64,000 nucleotides of DNA from Microbacteriaceae bacterium X2B (GTDB lineage Bacteria; Actinomycetota; Actinomycetes; Actinomycetales; Microbacteriaceae). The notes beneath the pieces were generated by a model that saw only the letters and a program-made list of their open reading frames with translations, had not been told where the DNA came from and did not search any database. Position numbers and translations under genes: made by a program. Below are positions 35,762-45,991 of the stretch, piece by piece (positions within the stretch are counted from its first letter, which is position 1; each line of letters begins with the position of its first letter). The DNA lies in assembly GCA_005502445.1 (NCBI GenBank), contig SCPB01000001.1, positions 1 through 64,000 on the forward strand, given 5' to 3'.

Positions 35762-36203
35762 CCGCCTTGATCGCCTCGAGGGCCTGACGGAATCCGCCGC
35801 TCGTGAGCGACGAGCCGGCGACCCGTGTGACGTCGAGCGTGTCGATGTCCTTGCCGACGACCTCGGCGGCGATGCCGCCCGCGAAGAGGCTCTGGAACCG
35901 CTCGGTCGTGGGGTTGTTGGCGTTGGTGGTGACGACGACGTCGGTGATGATGTCGCTCTCGAGCGTCAGCTCGACGATGATGCTCTCGCCGCCGTTGGGG
36001 CTCGTGTACTCGCCGCTCGCGGCGTAGCGGCCGTCGTCGTAGACCGCGGAGGTGTCGGCCTCGGCGCCCGAGCTCGGGGTGCCTGCGCCGGAGGGGGCGC
36101 CGGTGAACTCGCCGGCCGTGCAGCCTGCCAGGGTACCCAGCAGGGTCAGTGATGCGGCCGCCGCCGACAGCGGAGCGACGATCGGTCGGGGCGGGCGGGT
36201 CAT
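35745..36203 (-). CDS. FMN-binding domain lipoprotein
   Basis: A 152-residue protein with a lipoprotein signal (lipobox LAGC at about residue 28), a Gly/Ser/Pro linker and one FMN_bind domain. In the usual SGATxTS flavinylation motif this protein has AGSSLTSGGF, so Ser would be the acceptor, which ApbE can also use. Anchored outside the membrane, it would receive electrons from the adjacent NqrB/FNR-like protein. It is the first gene of the three-gene unit and its end overlaps the apbE start by 17 nt. Confidence 0.87.
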   Translation of the reverse strand: MTRPPRPIVAPLSAAAASLTLLGTLAGCTAGEFTGAPSGAGTPSSGAEADTSAVYDDGRYAASGEYTSPNGGESIIVELTLESDIITDVVVTTNANNPTTERFQSLFAGGIAAEVVGKDIDTLDVTRVAGSSLTSGGFRQALEAIKADARVG

Positions 36204-36494
36204 CGAGGGCCTCCGTGCGGCGTCGGTCGATCAGCGTTCGGGCACTTGCTCAGGGGGTCGGCCGGAAACAGGTCGCATGTAAGCATCTCGGCGGCCGATG
36301 AGTATTCGCTGTGCTCCGACGGGGCGATTGCTCGGCGCGGAGTGCGCGCCCCCTGTGACCAGTGGCGCCGGGATTCACCGGACCGAGACAGAAAAGGTTG
36401 TCTACCCGCGTTCACGGGTCATATGGTGAGCGCATCAACGGCTGCAGGACACGATCCCGCAGCGCCCACCTCCACACGAAGGACGCACAACGCT
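36204..36494. other. Divergent intergenic region
   Basis: About 290 bp between the FMN-binding lipoprotein and the subtilisin. It must hold both promoters. I see no inverted repeat or named regulator site. An in-frame ATG at 36423 could extend the subtilisin by 24 residues but would bury the signal peptide. Confidence 0.4.
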
Positions 36495-39400
36495 GTGACA
36501 CCACGGGCACGCCGCACTCCGGCACACCAGGCGATCCGATCCCTCATCTCTCTCGCCACCGGCACGGCGCTCGTCGCCGCCGGTGCGCTCGCGGCGCCGA
36601 TGACGGCGAGCGCGGCACCGGCAGCCGCTCCACCGAGCTCGACGGCGAGCTTCGAGGACGGCCGCTACGTCGTCCTGCTCGCCGCCGCCGCCGCCGCGAC
36701 CTACGAGGGCGGGGTCGAGGGCTTCGAGCGCACCGCTCCGAAGAAGGGCGAGCAGCTCGATCCGCGACGGTCCGCCGTCGCCGAGTACCGCGCGTACCTG
36801 CGGCAGCAGCAGAGCGATGCCGTCGCCGCCGTCGGCGCGCAGATCGACGTCTCGTACACGACGGCGCTCAACGCCTTCGCCGCCGACCTCACCGCCGCGC
36901 AGGCGGCGAAGCTCGCCGCCCAGCGCGGCGTGCTCGCGATCGCCCCCGACGAGCTTCTGAAGGTCACCTCCGTGCCCGGCACCGAGTTCCTCGGGCTCGA
37001 GGGCCCCGGCGGGGTCTGGGAGCAGGTGGGCGGCGCGGAACAGGCCGGCGCGGGCGTCGTGATCGGCGTGCTCGACACGGGCATCGCCCCCGAGCACCCC
37101 TCGTTCGCGGGCGACCCCCTCGGCACGGCCGCGGGGGACGCGCCCTATCGCGACGGCGATTCGATCGTGTACGCCAAGGCCGACGGCGGCACCTTCCGGG
37201 GCGTCTGCCAGACCGGCGACCAGTTCGCGGCGGACGACTGCTCCACCAAGATCATCGGCGCGCGCTACTTCGTCGACGGGTTCGGCGCCGGCAACATCGG
37301 CGGCGCATCCACCGGCCCCGGCGAGTTCCTCTCGCCGCGCGACGGCGACGGGCACGGCTCGCACACGGCCGGCACTGCGGCGGGCAACCACCTCGTCCCG
37401 GCCACCGTGACGGGCATCGACTTCGACACGATCTCGGGCGTCGCACCGGGCGCCAGGATCGCCGCGTACAAGGTCTGCTGGAACGGCAAGGACGCGAGTT
37501 CGAGCGCCGATGACGGATGCGCCACGAGCGATCTGCTCACGGGCATCGACGCGGCCACGGCAGACGGCGTCGATGTCATCAACTACTCGATCGGTGGCGG
37601 TGCGGCCGACTCGACCGTGTCGATCATCGACCAGGCGTTCCTGGGCGCCGCCGCCGCGGGCGTGTTCGTCTCGGCCTCGGCAGGCAACTCGGGGCCGGGG
37701 GCCTCGACGCTCGACAACGCGAGCCCCTGGATCACGACCGTCGCCGCGAGCACTATCCCCTCATACGAGGCGACCGCGACGCTCGGCGACGGGCAGGCCT
37801 TCGCCGGCGCCTCGATCACGGTCGACATGACCGAGGGCGCCGCGCCGCTGGCCGGCCCGCTCGTGCTCTCCGACGTCCTCGGCGCTCCCCGCGTCGCGCT
37901 CTCCGAGGTGCAGCTGTGCGCGCCGAACTCGCTCGACGCCACCACGGTGACCGCCGACATGATCGTCGTCTGCGATCGCGGCGTATACGACCGCGTGGCG
38001 AAGTCGGCCGAGGTCGCCCGGGTCGGCGGAGCGGGCATGATCCTGCTCAACGTCTCGCCCGGGTCGGTCGACGCCGACGCGCACTCGGTGCCGAGCATCC
38101 ACCTGAACAGCCAGTACCGCGCTCCGGTGCGCGCGTACGCGGCGACCGCGGGAGCGACCGTCAGCATGGCCTTCGGCAACTCGACCGACGTCGTCACCGC
38201 GGTGCCGCAAGTGGCGGGCTTCTCCTCGCGCGGTCCGGTGCTCGCCGACGGCAGCGACATCCTCAAGCCCGACATCTCGGCGCCCGGCGTGGGGATCCTC
38301 GCCGCGACCTCGAATCGCGCGGGGGAGACGCCGACGTTCAACTTCCTCAGCGGAACCTCGATGTCGGCCCCGCACATCGCCGGGCTCGCGCTGCTCTACC
38401 TGGGCGAGCGCCCGACGGCGACGCCCGCCGAGGTGAAGTCGGCGATCATGACCACGGCGTACGACACGAAGAAGGTCGACGGGTCGCCCCTCACCGACCC
38501 CTTCACGCAGGGCGCCGGTCACGCCGACCCGACGCGGTACTTCGAGCCGGGGCTGCTCTACCTCAACGACCTCGACGACTGGAACAGCTACATCGAGGGC
38601 ATCGGGTACGAGCTCGGCGACGCCGTCGACCCCGTCGACCCGAGCGACCTCAACCTCGCCTCGATCGCCGTGGGCGAGATGACGGCGCCGCAGACCGTGA
38701 CGCGCACCGTCACGTCCACGCAGGCCGGCACCTTCACCGCCTCGGTGCAGGGCATGGCGGGCATGGACGTCACGGTCGAGCCCTCGACCCTGACCTTCGG
38801 CGCCGCCGGCGAGACGGCGACCTTCACGGTCGCCTTCGCCCGCACGACGGCCCCTCTCGACGCCTACGCGAAGGGCTCTCTCACGTGGACCTCGGGCGAC
38901 ACGACCGTGCGCTCGCCGCTCGTCGCGCAGCCCGTGACGATCGTCGCGGAGGCGGAGGTATCGGGCGAAGGGGTCGCAGGGGCGATCGAGGTCGAGGTGA
39001 CGCCGGGCGGCACGGGCGACATCGCTCTCGCGACCACGGGCCTCTCGCTGGGCGAGCACCTGCGGAACCCGCGCGGGCCCCGCTCGCCGTACTCGGGAAC
39101 CGGCACGACGGGCGACTCGGTCGAGTACACCGTGGAGGTGCCGGAGGGCGCCGAGCTCGCGCGCTTCGACCTCGACTCGATCGACGACAGCGCCGACCTC
39201 GACCTGTTCGTGTACCTGCTCGACAGCAGAGGGGCGCCCGTCGAGGGCTGGTTCTCCGCGACGGGGTCGGCTGACGAGCGCGTCGACCTCGTGGCGCCGA
39301 CGGCCGGCACCTACGAGGTCGTCGCCGACGTGTACGCGGCGGCCGCCGAGGTGAGCTGGAACCTCACGGCGACCTCGGTCGTGCCCGGCGGCGCGCCGCT

Positions 39401-39845
39401 CGCGCTCGACCCCGCGGTCATCGCGGGCGAGCAGGGCGTGACGAGCACCTACACGGCGTCGTGGTCGGGCCTCGAGCCCTCGTCGACCTACCTCGGCATC
39501 GTGCGCTACGGCGAGACGGGCGCCTCGACGGTCGTCACCGTCGCGACCGGCGCTCCCGCCGCGCCGGTCTCGGTGAGCGTGCCGAGCATCACCGGCGACC
39601 CGATCGTCGGGTCGACCCTGCGGGCGACCACCGGCGAGTGGGAGGGCGAGGGTCTCACCTTCGGTTACCGGTGGCTGCGCAACGGCGAGCCGATCGCCGG
39701 GGCCACCGGCTCGAGCCTGCGACTGAAGCAGGCCGACGCCTTCGCGACGATCGCCGTGGTCGTGACGGCGACGAACGCCGACGGCGCCTCGACCGAGGCG
39801 ACGAGCGAGGGCGTCACCGTCACGCCGAAGTCGCGCGTGCGCTAG
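36495..39845 (+). CDS. Secreted subtilisin-like S8 serine protease
   Basis: An 1116-residue exported protease. A signal peptide (LISLATGTALVAAGALAAPMTASAA) is followed by an I9-type propeptide, then the S8 domain with Asp in GVLDTGIAPEHP (about 194), His in GDGHGSHTAGTAAG (about 287) and Ser in SGTSMSAPHIAGLAL (about 622). A PA domain is inserted between His and Ser (LCAPNSLDATT to NSQYRAPV). After the catalytic domain come a fibronectin-III-like region, a pre-peptidase-like domain (VEYTVEVPEGAELARFDL) and a C-terminal Ig-like repeat (GSTLRATTGEWEGEG). I chose GTG 36495 because GAAGGA precedes it and the signal peptide is then normal. Nutrient protein breakdown is likely. Confidence 0.93.
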   Translation: MTPRARRTPAHQAIRSLISLATGTALVAAGALAAPMTASAAPAAAPPSSTASFEDGRYVVLLAAAAAATYEGGVEGFERTAPKKGEQLDPRRSAVAEYRAYLRQQQSDAVAAVGAQIDVSYTTALNAFAADLTAAQAAKLAAQRGVLAIAPDELLKVTSVPGTEFLGLEGPGGVWEQVGGAEQAGAGVVIGVLDTGIAPEHPSFAGDPLGTAAGDAPYRDGDSIVYAKADGGTFRGVCQTGDQFAADDCSTKIIGARYFVDGFGAGNIGGASTGPGEFLSPRDGDGHGSHTAGTAAGNHLVPATVTGIDFDTISGVAPGARIAAYKVCWNGKDASSSADDGCATSDLLTGIDAATADGVDVINYSIGGGAADSTVSIIDQAFLGAAAAGVFVSASAGNSGPGASTLDNASPWITTVAASTIPSYEATATLGDGQAFAGASITVDMTEGAAPLAGPLVLSDVLGAPRVALSEVQLCAPNSLDATTVTADMIVVCDRGVYDRVAKSAEVARVGGAGMILLNVSPGSVDADAHSVPSIHLNSQYRAPVRAYAATAGATVSMAFGNSTDVVTAVPQVAGFSSRGPVLADGSDILKPDISAPGVGILAATSNRAGETPTFNFLSGTSMSAPHIAGLALLYLGERPTATPAEVKSAIMTTAYDTKKVDGSPLTDPFTQGAGHADPTRYFEPGLLYLNDLDDWNSYIEGIGYELGDAVDPVDPSDLNLASIAVGEMTAPQTVTRTVTSTQAGTFTASVQGMAGMDVTVEPSTLTFGAAGETATFTVAFARTTAPLDAYAKGSLTWTSGDTTVRSPLVAQPVTIVAEAEVSGEGVAGAIEVEVTPGGTGDIALATTGLSLGEHLRNPRGPRSPYSGTGTTGDSVEYTVEVPEGAELARFDLDSIDDSADLDLFVYLLDSRGAPVEGWFSATGSADERVDLVAPTAGTYEVVADVYAAAAEVSWNLTATSVVPGGAPLALDPAVIAGEQGVTSTYTASWSGLEPSSTYLGIVRYGETGASTVVTVATGAPAAPVSVSVPSITGDPIVGSTLRATTGEWEGEGLTFGYRWLRNGEPIAGATGSSLRLKQADAFATIAVVVTATNADGASTEATSEGVTVTPKSRVR

Positions 39846-39867
39846 CTAGCGCACGGCGCGTCCGCGA

Positions 39868-39906
39868 CGGCGGCCCGGGTCCTGTTCAGGAGGCCCGGGC
39901 CGTCGT
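39868..39906. terminator. Hairpin between the subtilisin and nagA
   Basis: Arms GGCCCGGG (39872-39879) and CCCGGGCC (39894-39901), with TCCT/AGGA pairing inside and a two-base bulge. The genes are convergent here, so it can stop transcription in both directions. The right half lies inside the last codons of nagA. Confidence 0.65.
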
Positions 39907-41046
39907 GTCGACCTCGCGGCCCGCGGCCCAGACCCGTTCCACCCGGCGACCCGCGTCGAGCGCGACGACATCGGCGGCGAAACCGGGCGCGAGCATCCCC
40001 CACTCCTCGGCGCGGCCGAGCACGCGCGCGGGCGTCGCGGTGAGCGCCGTGACCGCCGTGACCTCGTCGACTCCGGCGAGCTCGACCGCGGCCCGCAGCG
40101 CGACATCCTGGGTGAGCGTCGAGCCCGCGATCGTCCGCGTCCCGCTCAGCACGGCGATCCCGCCCGTCACCGTCACGTTGAGCGAGCCGAGCCGGTAGTA
40201 GCCGTCCGCCCCGCCCGCGGCGGCCATCGCGTCGGTCACGAGCGCGACGCGGCCGGGCGCGGCGCGGAAGACCATCTGCGCGACGGAGGGGTGCACGTGC
40301 ACGCCGTCGAGCACGAGCTCGAGAGTCACGCGCTCGTCGTCGAACGCGGTCGGGATCGGTCCGGGGTCGCGATGGTGGATGCCCGGCATCGCGTTGAAGA
40401 CGTGCGTCAGCATCGTCGCACCCGCGTCGAAGCCGGCGCGCGCGACCCTCTCGTCGGCCTCGGTGTGCCCGATCGCGACGACGACGCCGGCCTCGGCGAA
40501 GCGGCGGATCGCCTCGAGCGCACCGGGCAGTTCGGGCGCGATCGTGATCTGCACGAGAGTTCCTGCCGCCGCCGACAGCAGGATCTCGACGAGGTCCTCG
40601 TCGGGCGCGACGAGGTGCTCCTCGGCTTGGGCGCCACGCCGCGCGACGGCGAGGAACGGCCCCTCGAGGTGCGCGCCGACGACGGTCGGGTCGGCGGCGG
40701 CGAGCGCGGCGACGGTGCGCAGGCTCTCGACGATGGTCTCGACGGGATTGGCGACGAGCGAGATCACCGAACGCGTCGTGCCGTGCGCGCGGTGCACCGC
40801 GAGCGCCATCGCGATCTGCTCGGCGCCGTCATCGAAGCCCGCGCCACCGCCGCCGTGGCCGTGGAGGTCGATGAAGCCCGGGGTCAGGGTGCGACCGGGG
40901 AGGTCGAGCACGGTCGCGGCGGGAGGCGGGGCATCCTGACCGGAGACCCCGACGGCGGCGATGACGGGGCCGTCGAGCAGCAGCCAGCCGTCTCGGCGGC
41001 CGCTCGCATCGAGCAGGCTCGCCCCGTGCAGCAGCGTCGTCGCCAC
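39886..41046 (-). CDS. nagA: N-acetylglucosamine-6-phosphate deacetylase
   Basis: A 386-residue amidohydrolase that removes acetate from GlcNAc-6-P in amino-sugar and cell-wall recycling. Motifs are GFIDLHGHGGGGAGFDDG, VVGAHLEGPFLA (metal Glu), AIGHTEADERVARAGFDAGATMLTHVFNAM, DGVHVHPSVAQ, ALVTDAMAAAGGADG and GSTLTQDVALR. GGAGG lies 5 nt before the GTG. No nagB or GlcNAc transporter is adjacent. The 11-nt gap to purU upstream suggests co-transcription with it. Confidence 0.94.
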   Translation of the reverse strand: MATTLLHGASLLDASGRRDGWLLLDGPVIAAVGVSGQDAPPPAATVLDLPGRTLTPGFIDLHGHGGGGAGFDDGAEQIAMALAVHRAHGTTRSVISLVANPVETIVESLRTVAALAAADPTVVGAHLEGPFLAVARRGAQAEEHLVAPDEDLVEILLSAAAGTLVQITIAPELPGALEAIRRFAEAGVVVAIGHTEADERVARAGFDAGATMLTHVFNAMPGIHHRDPGPIPTAFDDERVTLELVLDGVHVHPSVAQMVFRAAPGRVALVTDAMAAAGGADGYYRLGSLNVTVTGGIAVLSGTRTIAGSTLTQDVALRAAVELAGVDEVTAVTALTATPARVLGRAEEWGMLAPGFAADVVALDAGRRVERVWAAGREVDTTARAS

Positions 41047-41057
41047 GCGGCCTCCCT

Positions 41058-41915
41058 CTACTTGAAGATGATCGTGCGCTGCCCGTCGAGCAGCACGCGA
41101 TCCTCGGCGAACCACGTGACGGCCTGGCTGAGCGTGCGGCTCTCCTCGTCCTGCCCGATCGCGACGAGCTCGGCGGGCGAGCGCGAGTGGTCGACGCGCA
41201 CGACGTTCTGCTCGATGATCGGGCCCTCGTCGAGATCGCTCGTGACGAAGTGCGCCGTCGCGCCGATGAGCTTGACGCCCCGCGCGTGCGCCTGCTTGTA
41301 GGGGTTGGCGCCCTTGAACCCCGGCAGGAAGGAGTGGTGGATGTTGATGGCCCGGCCGGCGAGGAGCGCGCACAGCTCGGGGGAGAGGATCTGCATGTAC
41401 CGCGCGAGCACCACGAGCTCGATGTCGTGCTGCTCGACGACCTCGAGGATGCGCGCTTCGAACGCCGCCTTCTCCGCCCGCGTCGAGACGGGCCGCGACT
41501 CGAAGGGCACTCCGTAGAAGCTCGCGAGCTCGCCGAGGTCGGGGTGGTTGCCCATGACGAGGGGGATCTCGACCGGCAGCTGCCCGGCCCGCTGCCGGAA
41601 CAGCAGGTCGTTGAGGCAGTGCGCTGCCCGCGAGACGAGCACGAGAGTGCGCACGGGGCGGCCGACGCGGTCGATGCGGCAGTCCATGTCGTAACGCTCG
41701 ACGACGGGGGCGAGGGCGGCGAGTACGCGATCGTGGCCGGCGAGCGTCTCGGTCTGCAGGCGCAGGAAGAAGCGACCGGATTCGAGGCTCGAGAACTGCT
41801 GCAGCTCGGTGATGTTGCCCTCGGCCTCGACGATCGCACCGCTGACCGCGTGCACGATGCCGGGCTGGTCGTCGCAGACGAGGGTGACGATCCAGTGGTG
41901 GGGGTTGTCGCTCAC
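41058..41915 (-). CDS. purU: Formyltetrahydrofolate deformylase
   Basis: A 285-residue enzyme that hydrolyses 10-formyl-THF to THF and formate. An N-terminal ACT domain (HWIVTLVCDDQPGIVHAVSGAI) is followed by a formyltransferase-like catalytic domain with INIHHSFLPGFKGANPYKQA (catalytic Asn/His) and TSDLDEGPIIEQ (Asp). It balances the folate pool used by PurN and PurH. A TAGGCT -10 lies 7 nt before the GTG, giving a probable leaderless mRNA. It is divergent from an MFS transporter. Confidence 0.95.
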   Translation of the reverse strand: MSDNPHHWIVTLVCDDQPGIVHAVSGAIVEAEGNITELQQFSSLESGRFFLRLQTETLAGHDRVLAALAPVVERYDMDCRIDRVGRPVRTLVLVSRAAHCLNDLLFRQRAGQLPVEIPLVMGNHPDLGELASFYGVPFESRPVSTRAEKAAFEARILEVVEQHDIELVVLARYMQILSPELCALLAGRAINIHHSFLPGFKGANPYKQAHARGVKLIGATAHFVTSDLDEGPIIEQNVVRVDHSRSPAELVAIGQDEESRTLSQAVTWFAEDRVLLDGQRTIIFK

Positions 41916-41957
41916 GGCAGCCAGCCTATTCGGGCATCGCGGTAGCGTAGACGGCGG

Positions 41958-43310
41958 ATGCTCCCTCGACCATCCCCGGACCCGTCGGCCCGCTACGCCG
42001 ACCGCGAAAGCACGTCGCGCATGACCCCCACCGCCTCGACCGCCGATCGTCCGTTCCCCTGGCTCGGCCTGCTCACGCTCGCCGCCGCGATCTTCGTGCT
42101 CGTCACGAGCGAGTTCCTCCCGACCGGCCTGCTGCCCGACATCGCGGGAGACCTCCGCGTGAGCCAGTCGCAGGTGGGGCTGCTCGTCACGATCTTCGCC
42201 GCGACGGTCGCCGTGTCGACGGCGCCGCTCGCCGCCCTCACGCGCCGGTACTCGCGCAAGTGGCTGCTCATCGGGGTGCTCGGCGTCTTCGCCCTCGCCA
42301 ACGTGCTCGCCGCGCTCGCCCCGAGCTACGAGCTGCTCATCGGCGCCCGGGTGCTCGGCGGTCTCGCCCACGGGCTCTTCTGGGCGATCGCCGGCGCCTA
42401 CGCCGCGCACCTCGTTCCGCGTCGGCAGCTGGCGCGCGCCGTCGCCGTCACGAGCATCGGGGGCACGACTGCCTTCGTGCTCGGCGTTCCCGTGGGCACC
42501 GCGATCGGTCAGGTGCTCGGCTGGCGCGCGGCCTTCGGCATCATTGCCGCGAGCGTCGTCGTGCTCGCGCTGCTCGTCGGGCGGTTCCTGCCGGCCGTCG
42601 ACCATCGCGTCTCGCTCGCGACGGGCGAGATCGCCCTGCCGGCCCGCCGCGACCCCACCTTCCGCGGCGTGCTCGCGATCTGCCTGCTCGTCGTGATCGT
42701 CATCGGCGGCCACAACGTCTTCTACACCTACATCGCGCCGTACATCATCGAGTCGGCGGGGTTCCCGCGCGACTCGGTGAGCCTGCTGCTGTTCCTCTAC
42801 GGCGGCGCCGGCGCGATCGGTCTCGTGCTGGCGGGCGCAGTCGGCGGGCGGTATCCGCGAGGCGGACTGTACGGGATGCTCGCCGGCGTCGCCGTGTCGG
42901 TGGCCGTCCTCGCCGCCTTCGCCGGCATCCCCGTCATCGTCGTCGTCGCACTCGTGGTGTGGGGCGCGGCCTTCGGCGGCATCCCGGCACTGCTGCAGAC
43001 GCGGCTGCTGCACACGGCCTCGCCGCGGGTCCGCGACCTCGGCGCGGCGCTGCTGACGACCTCGTTCAACATCGCGATCGGCGGCGGTGCGCTCGTGGGC
43101 GGCGCACTGCTCGACGGCGCGGGGCTGCTCGTGCTCCCGGTCGTCGAGGCGGTCGTCATCGCCGTCGCCCTCGGAGCGCTCATCGCCTCCGACGTTCGCG
43201 ACCGTCGCCGAGTCGGAGCTCCGCGCCCGGGGCCGACGACCGTGCGCGAATACGGATCGCCCCTCACCGGCCCGATCCCCACGGCGGCTCCGGAGGGGCT
43301 CGACATCTGA
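41958..43310 (+). CDS. MFS transporter of the DHA1 drug-efflux type
   Basis: A 450-residue major facilitator with 12 predicted helices. The first helix is [32 protein letters not shown]-like (EFLPTGLL is characteristic of the AraJ/YdhP/sugar-efflux branch), and the loop 2-3 motif is [10 protein letters not shown]. Substrates in this branch range from drugs to sugars and purine ribonucleosides, so none can be named. The start is uncertain: ATG 41958 is the longest; ATG 42021 would give a shorter cytoplasmic tail. The two share the same helices. Confidence 0.88.
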   Translation: MLPRPSPDPSARYADRESTSRMTPTASTADRPFPWLGLLTLAAAIFVLVTSEFLPTGLLPDIAGDLRVSQSQVGLLVTIFAATVAVSTAPLAALTRRYSRKWLLIGVLGVFALANVLAALAPSYELLIGARVLGGLAHGLFWAIAGAYAAHLVPRRQLARAVAVTSIGGTTAFVLGVPVGTAIGQVLGWRAAFGIIAASVVVLALLVGRFLPAVDHRVSLATGEIALPARRDPTFRGVLAICLLVVIVIGGHNVFYTYIAPYIIESAGFPRDSVSLLLFLYGGAGAIGLVLAGAVGGRYPRGGLYGMLAGVAVSVAVLAAFAGIPVIVVVALVVWGAAFGGIPALLQTRLLHTASPRVRDLGAALLTTSFNIAIGGGALVGGALLDGAGLLVLPVVEAVVIAVALGALIASDVRDRRRVGAPRPGPTTVREYGSPLTGPIPTAAPEGLDI

Positions 43311-43339
43311 TCGCGGGCCGCTGCCCGGGTTCGGCGGGG

Positions 43340-44548
43340 TCAGCCGCGCGTGCGATCGCCGCGCCGCAGCCGCAGCGCGGTGTCGACGCCCGCCGCGGTC
43401 ACGAGCACTCCCGTCGTGAGCAGCGAGAGCAGCCACGGCTCCACGACGAGGCCGACCGGCACGAGGGCCGCGCAGGCGAGGCTGCCCACGACCGCGACGG
43501 CCAGGCCGGGGGCCCCGACGATGCGGCGGAAGATCGCGTTGCCGACGAGGAACAGCGCCGGACCGACGAGCACCGACACGATCGCGAGCGCGCTGCGCTC
43601 GTCCGGATGCGCGATGACGGTCTTGTCGGCGACCCCGACGAGCACGATGCCGCCGATGATGGGCACGTGCGCGTAGGCGTAGGCGGCGCGCGCGATCGCG
43701 CCCGCCGTGGTCTCGGCCTTCATGCGCTCCTCGCCCCACCACTCGCCGTGGTCGAAGTAGAGCCACCACATCGCGGCTGCCGCGACGAAGGCGCTCGCGA
43801 GCGCCGCATTGCGCTCGGGCCCGCTGTCCTCCGCGACGAAGGCGAAGCCCGTGACGAGGAACCCCTCGCCGAGAGCGATGATGACGAAGAGGGATGCCCG
43901 CTCGGCGAAGTGGTGCGCCGACACGTCCCAGCCCCCCAGGCTCCCCTTGCCGAGCCCGGGCAGCGCGAACGACACTGCCGGCCCGATCAGCTCGATGACG
44001 ACGGCGGCGCTCCAGGCGAGCACGAGGGGGAGCGGCCCGAGGGCCGTGCTGAGCAGCGCGCCGCCGATCCACAGCGCACCGCTCACGGCGAACCACAGCG
44101 CGATGCGCGCGAAGTCGGTCGCGACCTGCCCGTCGTGACGCACGGCCGCGGCGATCATGAACAGCGAGCGGGCGAGTTGCAGGGCGACATAGGCGATCGC
44201 GAAGGCGAGGGCGCGCTCGCCGAGCGACTCCTGGATCGAGCTCGAGACGACGAGGCCCGCGGCGGCGAGCGCGATGACGGCGGCGCGTACCGGGAGGCGC
44301 TGCGGGTCGAGCCAGTTCGTGACCCATGTCGTGTGGAGCCAGAGCCACCAGACGGCGACGAGCACGACGATCGCGTGCACGGCGTCGAGAGCGGTCGAGA
44401 CGGACGAGACGATCTCGCCGACCTGCGTCAGCGCGAAGACGAAGACGAGGTCGAAGAACAGCTCGACGAAGGCGACGCGCTCGCCGCGCTCGCGGTCGGC
44501 GGGTCGCAGCAGATCGGTGCGGAACCCCCAGCGGGGCGTGGACGGCAT
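43340..44548 (-). CDS. Low temperature requirement protein A (LtrA) family membrane protein
   Basis: A 402-residue membrane protein with about eleven helices and the LtrA signature: [20 protein letters not shown] at the N-terminus, the aromatic [16 protein letters not shown], and [19 protein letters not shown]. LtrA proteins were named from a Listeria cold-growth mutant, but the biochemical role is unknown. It is convergent with the MFS gene and divergent from glyA. I start at ATG 44548; an upstream extension lacks support. Confidence 0.9.
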   Translation of the reverse strand: MPSTPRWGFRTDLLRPADRERGERVAFVELFFDLVFVFALTQVGEIVSSVSTALDAVHAIVVLVAVWWLWLHTTWVTNWLDPQRLPVRAAVIALAAAGLVVSSSIQESLGERALAFAIAYVALQLARSLFMIAAAVRHDGQVATDFARIALWFAVSGALWIGGALLSTALGPLPLVLAWSAAVVIELIGPAVSFALPGLGKGSLGGWDVSAHHFAERASLFVIIALGEGFLVTGFAFVAEDSGPERNAALASAFVAAAAMWWLYFDHGEWWGEERMKAETTAGAIARAAYAYAHVPIIGGIVLVGVADKTVIAHPDERSALAIVSVLVGPALFLVGNAIFRRIVGAPGLAVAVVGSLACAALVPVGLVVEPWLLSLLTTGVLVTAAGVDTALRLRRGDRTRG

Positions 44549-44573
44549 GAGCGCATCATCCCAGACGACCACG

Positions 44574-44579
44574 TAGACT
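44574..44579 (+). promoter_or_regulatory. -10 element of the glyA-folD transcript
   Basis: TAGACT lies 5 bp before the riboswitch begins, giving a leader of about 130 nt that carries the ZTP aptamer. Confidence 0.6.
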
Positions 44580-44583
44580 GGGC

Positions 44584-44660
44584 GGCAGTCGCGACTGGCG
44601 TTGAGATGGGGAACCATCGGGGAGCGACCGACACGGTGAGCGGCCGTCCGCCTGGGCTGC
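44584..44660 (+). ncRNA. ZTP (pfl) riboswitch upstream of glyA-folD
   Basis: The leader shows the ZTP-riboswitch consensus in order: GTCGCGACTGGCG, then a small hairpin ATGGGGAACCAT, CGGGGAGCGAC, a variable linker and the hallmark CCGCCTGGGC (44648-44657), which forms the 3' half and pseudoknot with the first domain. The RNA binds ZTP/ZMP, the AICAR phosphates that accumulate when 10-formyl-THF is short, and turns on folate and glycine genes, which matches glyA and folD immediately downstream. A GC-rich stretch after it could form the expression platform. Confidence 0.92.
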
Positions 44661-44714
44661 TCGTCGGCCCGCCCGCGGGGGTCGCGCGCCCTCGCCTGTT
44701 CCAAGGAGTCGCCC

Positions 44715-45989
44715 GTGTCCCCTCTTCCCGGCACCTTCAACGAGCCCCTCGCCGTCGTCGATCCCGAGATCGCCGCCGTGCTCGAGCAGGAGCTCGACCG
44801 TCAGCGCCACACCCTCGAGATGATCGCGAGCGAGAACTTCGTCTCGCGCGCCGTGCTCGAGGCGCAGGGCTCGGTGCTGACCAACAAGTACGCCGAAGGC
44901 TACCCCGGAAAGCGCTACTACGGCGGCTGCGAGTTCGTCGACATCGCCGAGAGCCTCGCCATCGAGCGCGCGAAGACGCTGTTCGGCGCCGAATTCGCCA
45001 ACGTGCAGCCGCACTCGGGTGCGACGGCGAATGCCGCCGTGCTGCACGCCATCGCGACGGCGGGCGACACCATCCTGGGGCTCGAGCTCGCCCACGGCGG
45101 CCACCTCACGCACGGCATGAAGCTCAACTTCTCGGGTCGTCTGTACCACGCCGTGAGCTACGGCGTCGACCCCGAGACCATGCTCATCGACATGGAGGTC
45201 GTGCGCGCCAAGGCGCTCGAGCACCGGCCCACGGTCATCATCGCCGGCTGGTCGGCCTACCCCCGTCAGCTCGACTTCGCCGCCTTCCGGGCGATCGCCG
45301 ACGAGGTGGGGGCGAGGCTCTGGGTCGACATGGCGCACTTCGCCGGACTCGTCGCCGCCGGCCTGCACCCCAACCCCGTGCCCTTCGCCGACGTCGTGAG
45401 CTCCACCGTGCACAAGACGCTCGCGGGCCCGCGCTCGGGCGTGATCCTCAGCAACAACGAGGAGCTCTTCAGGAAGCTCAACTCGGCCGTCTTCCCCGGC
45501 CAGCAGGGCGGTCCGCTCATGCACGTCATCGCCGCGAAGGCAACGGCCTTCAAGGTCGCGGCCGAGCCGGAGTTCCGGGAGCGTCAGGAGCGCACCCTGC
45601 GCGGGGCGAGCATCCTCGCCGATCGCCTGACCGCCGACGATGCGCGCGCCGCCGGCGTCGACGTGCTCACGGGCGGCACCGAGGTGCACCTCGCGCTCGT
45701 CGACCTGCGCTCGAGCGAGATCGACGGCAAGCAGGCCGAGGACGTGCTGCACGAGGTCGGCATCACCGTCAACCGCAACGCGGTGCCCTTCGACCCGCGG
45801 CCGCCGATGGTCACCTCGGGCGTGCGCATCGGCACCCCGGCGCTCGCGACCCGCGGCTTCGGCGACGCCGAGTTCACCGAGGTCGCCGACGTGATCGCCC
45901 ACGCTCTCATGCCGAACCCCGACATCGCCGCGCTGCGCGGCCGCGTGTCGGCGCTCACCGAGGCGTTCCCCCTATACCCGGGGCTGTGA
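44715..45989 (+). CDS. glyA: Serine hydroxymethyltransferase
   Basis: A 424-residue PLP enzyme interconverting serine and glycine while charging THF with a one-carbon unit. Motifs are [37 protein letters not shown], the PLP lysine in [13 protein letters not shown], and [23 protein letters not shown] lies 7 nt before the GTG. It is under the ZTP riboswitch and followed by folD after 2 nt, so both enzymes of the 5,10-methylene-THF pool are induced together. Confidence 0.97.
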   Translation: MSPLPGTFNEPLAVVDPEIAAVLEQELDRQRHTLEMIASENFVSRAVLEAQGSVLTNKYAEGYPGKRYYGGCEFVDIAESLAIERAKTLFGAEFANVQPHSGATANAAVLHAIATAGDTILGLELAHGGHLTHGMKLNFSGRLYHAVSYGVDPETMLIDMEVVRAKALEHRPTVIIAGWSAYPRQLDFAAFRAIADEVGARLWVDMAHFAGLVAAGLHPNPVPFADVVSSTVHKTLAGPRSGVILSNNEELFRKLNSAVFPGQQGGPLMHVIAAKATAFKVAAEPEFRERQERTLRGASILADRLTADDARAAGVDVLTGGTEVHLALVDLRSSEIDGKQAEDVLHEVGITVNRNAVPFDPRPPMVTSGVRIGTPALATRGFGDAEFTEVADVIAHALMPNPDIAALRGRVSALTEAFPLYPGL

Positions 45990-45991
45990 GC

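Noticed and set aside
44641-44714. GC-rich segment after the ZTP aptamer as a small coding sequence
   Set aside because: No ribosome site or start in a sensible frame; it is better explained as the riboswitch expression platform.
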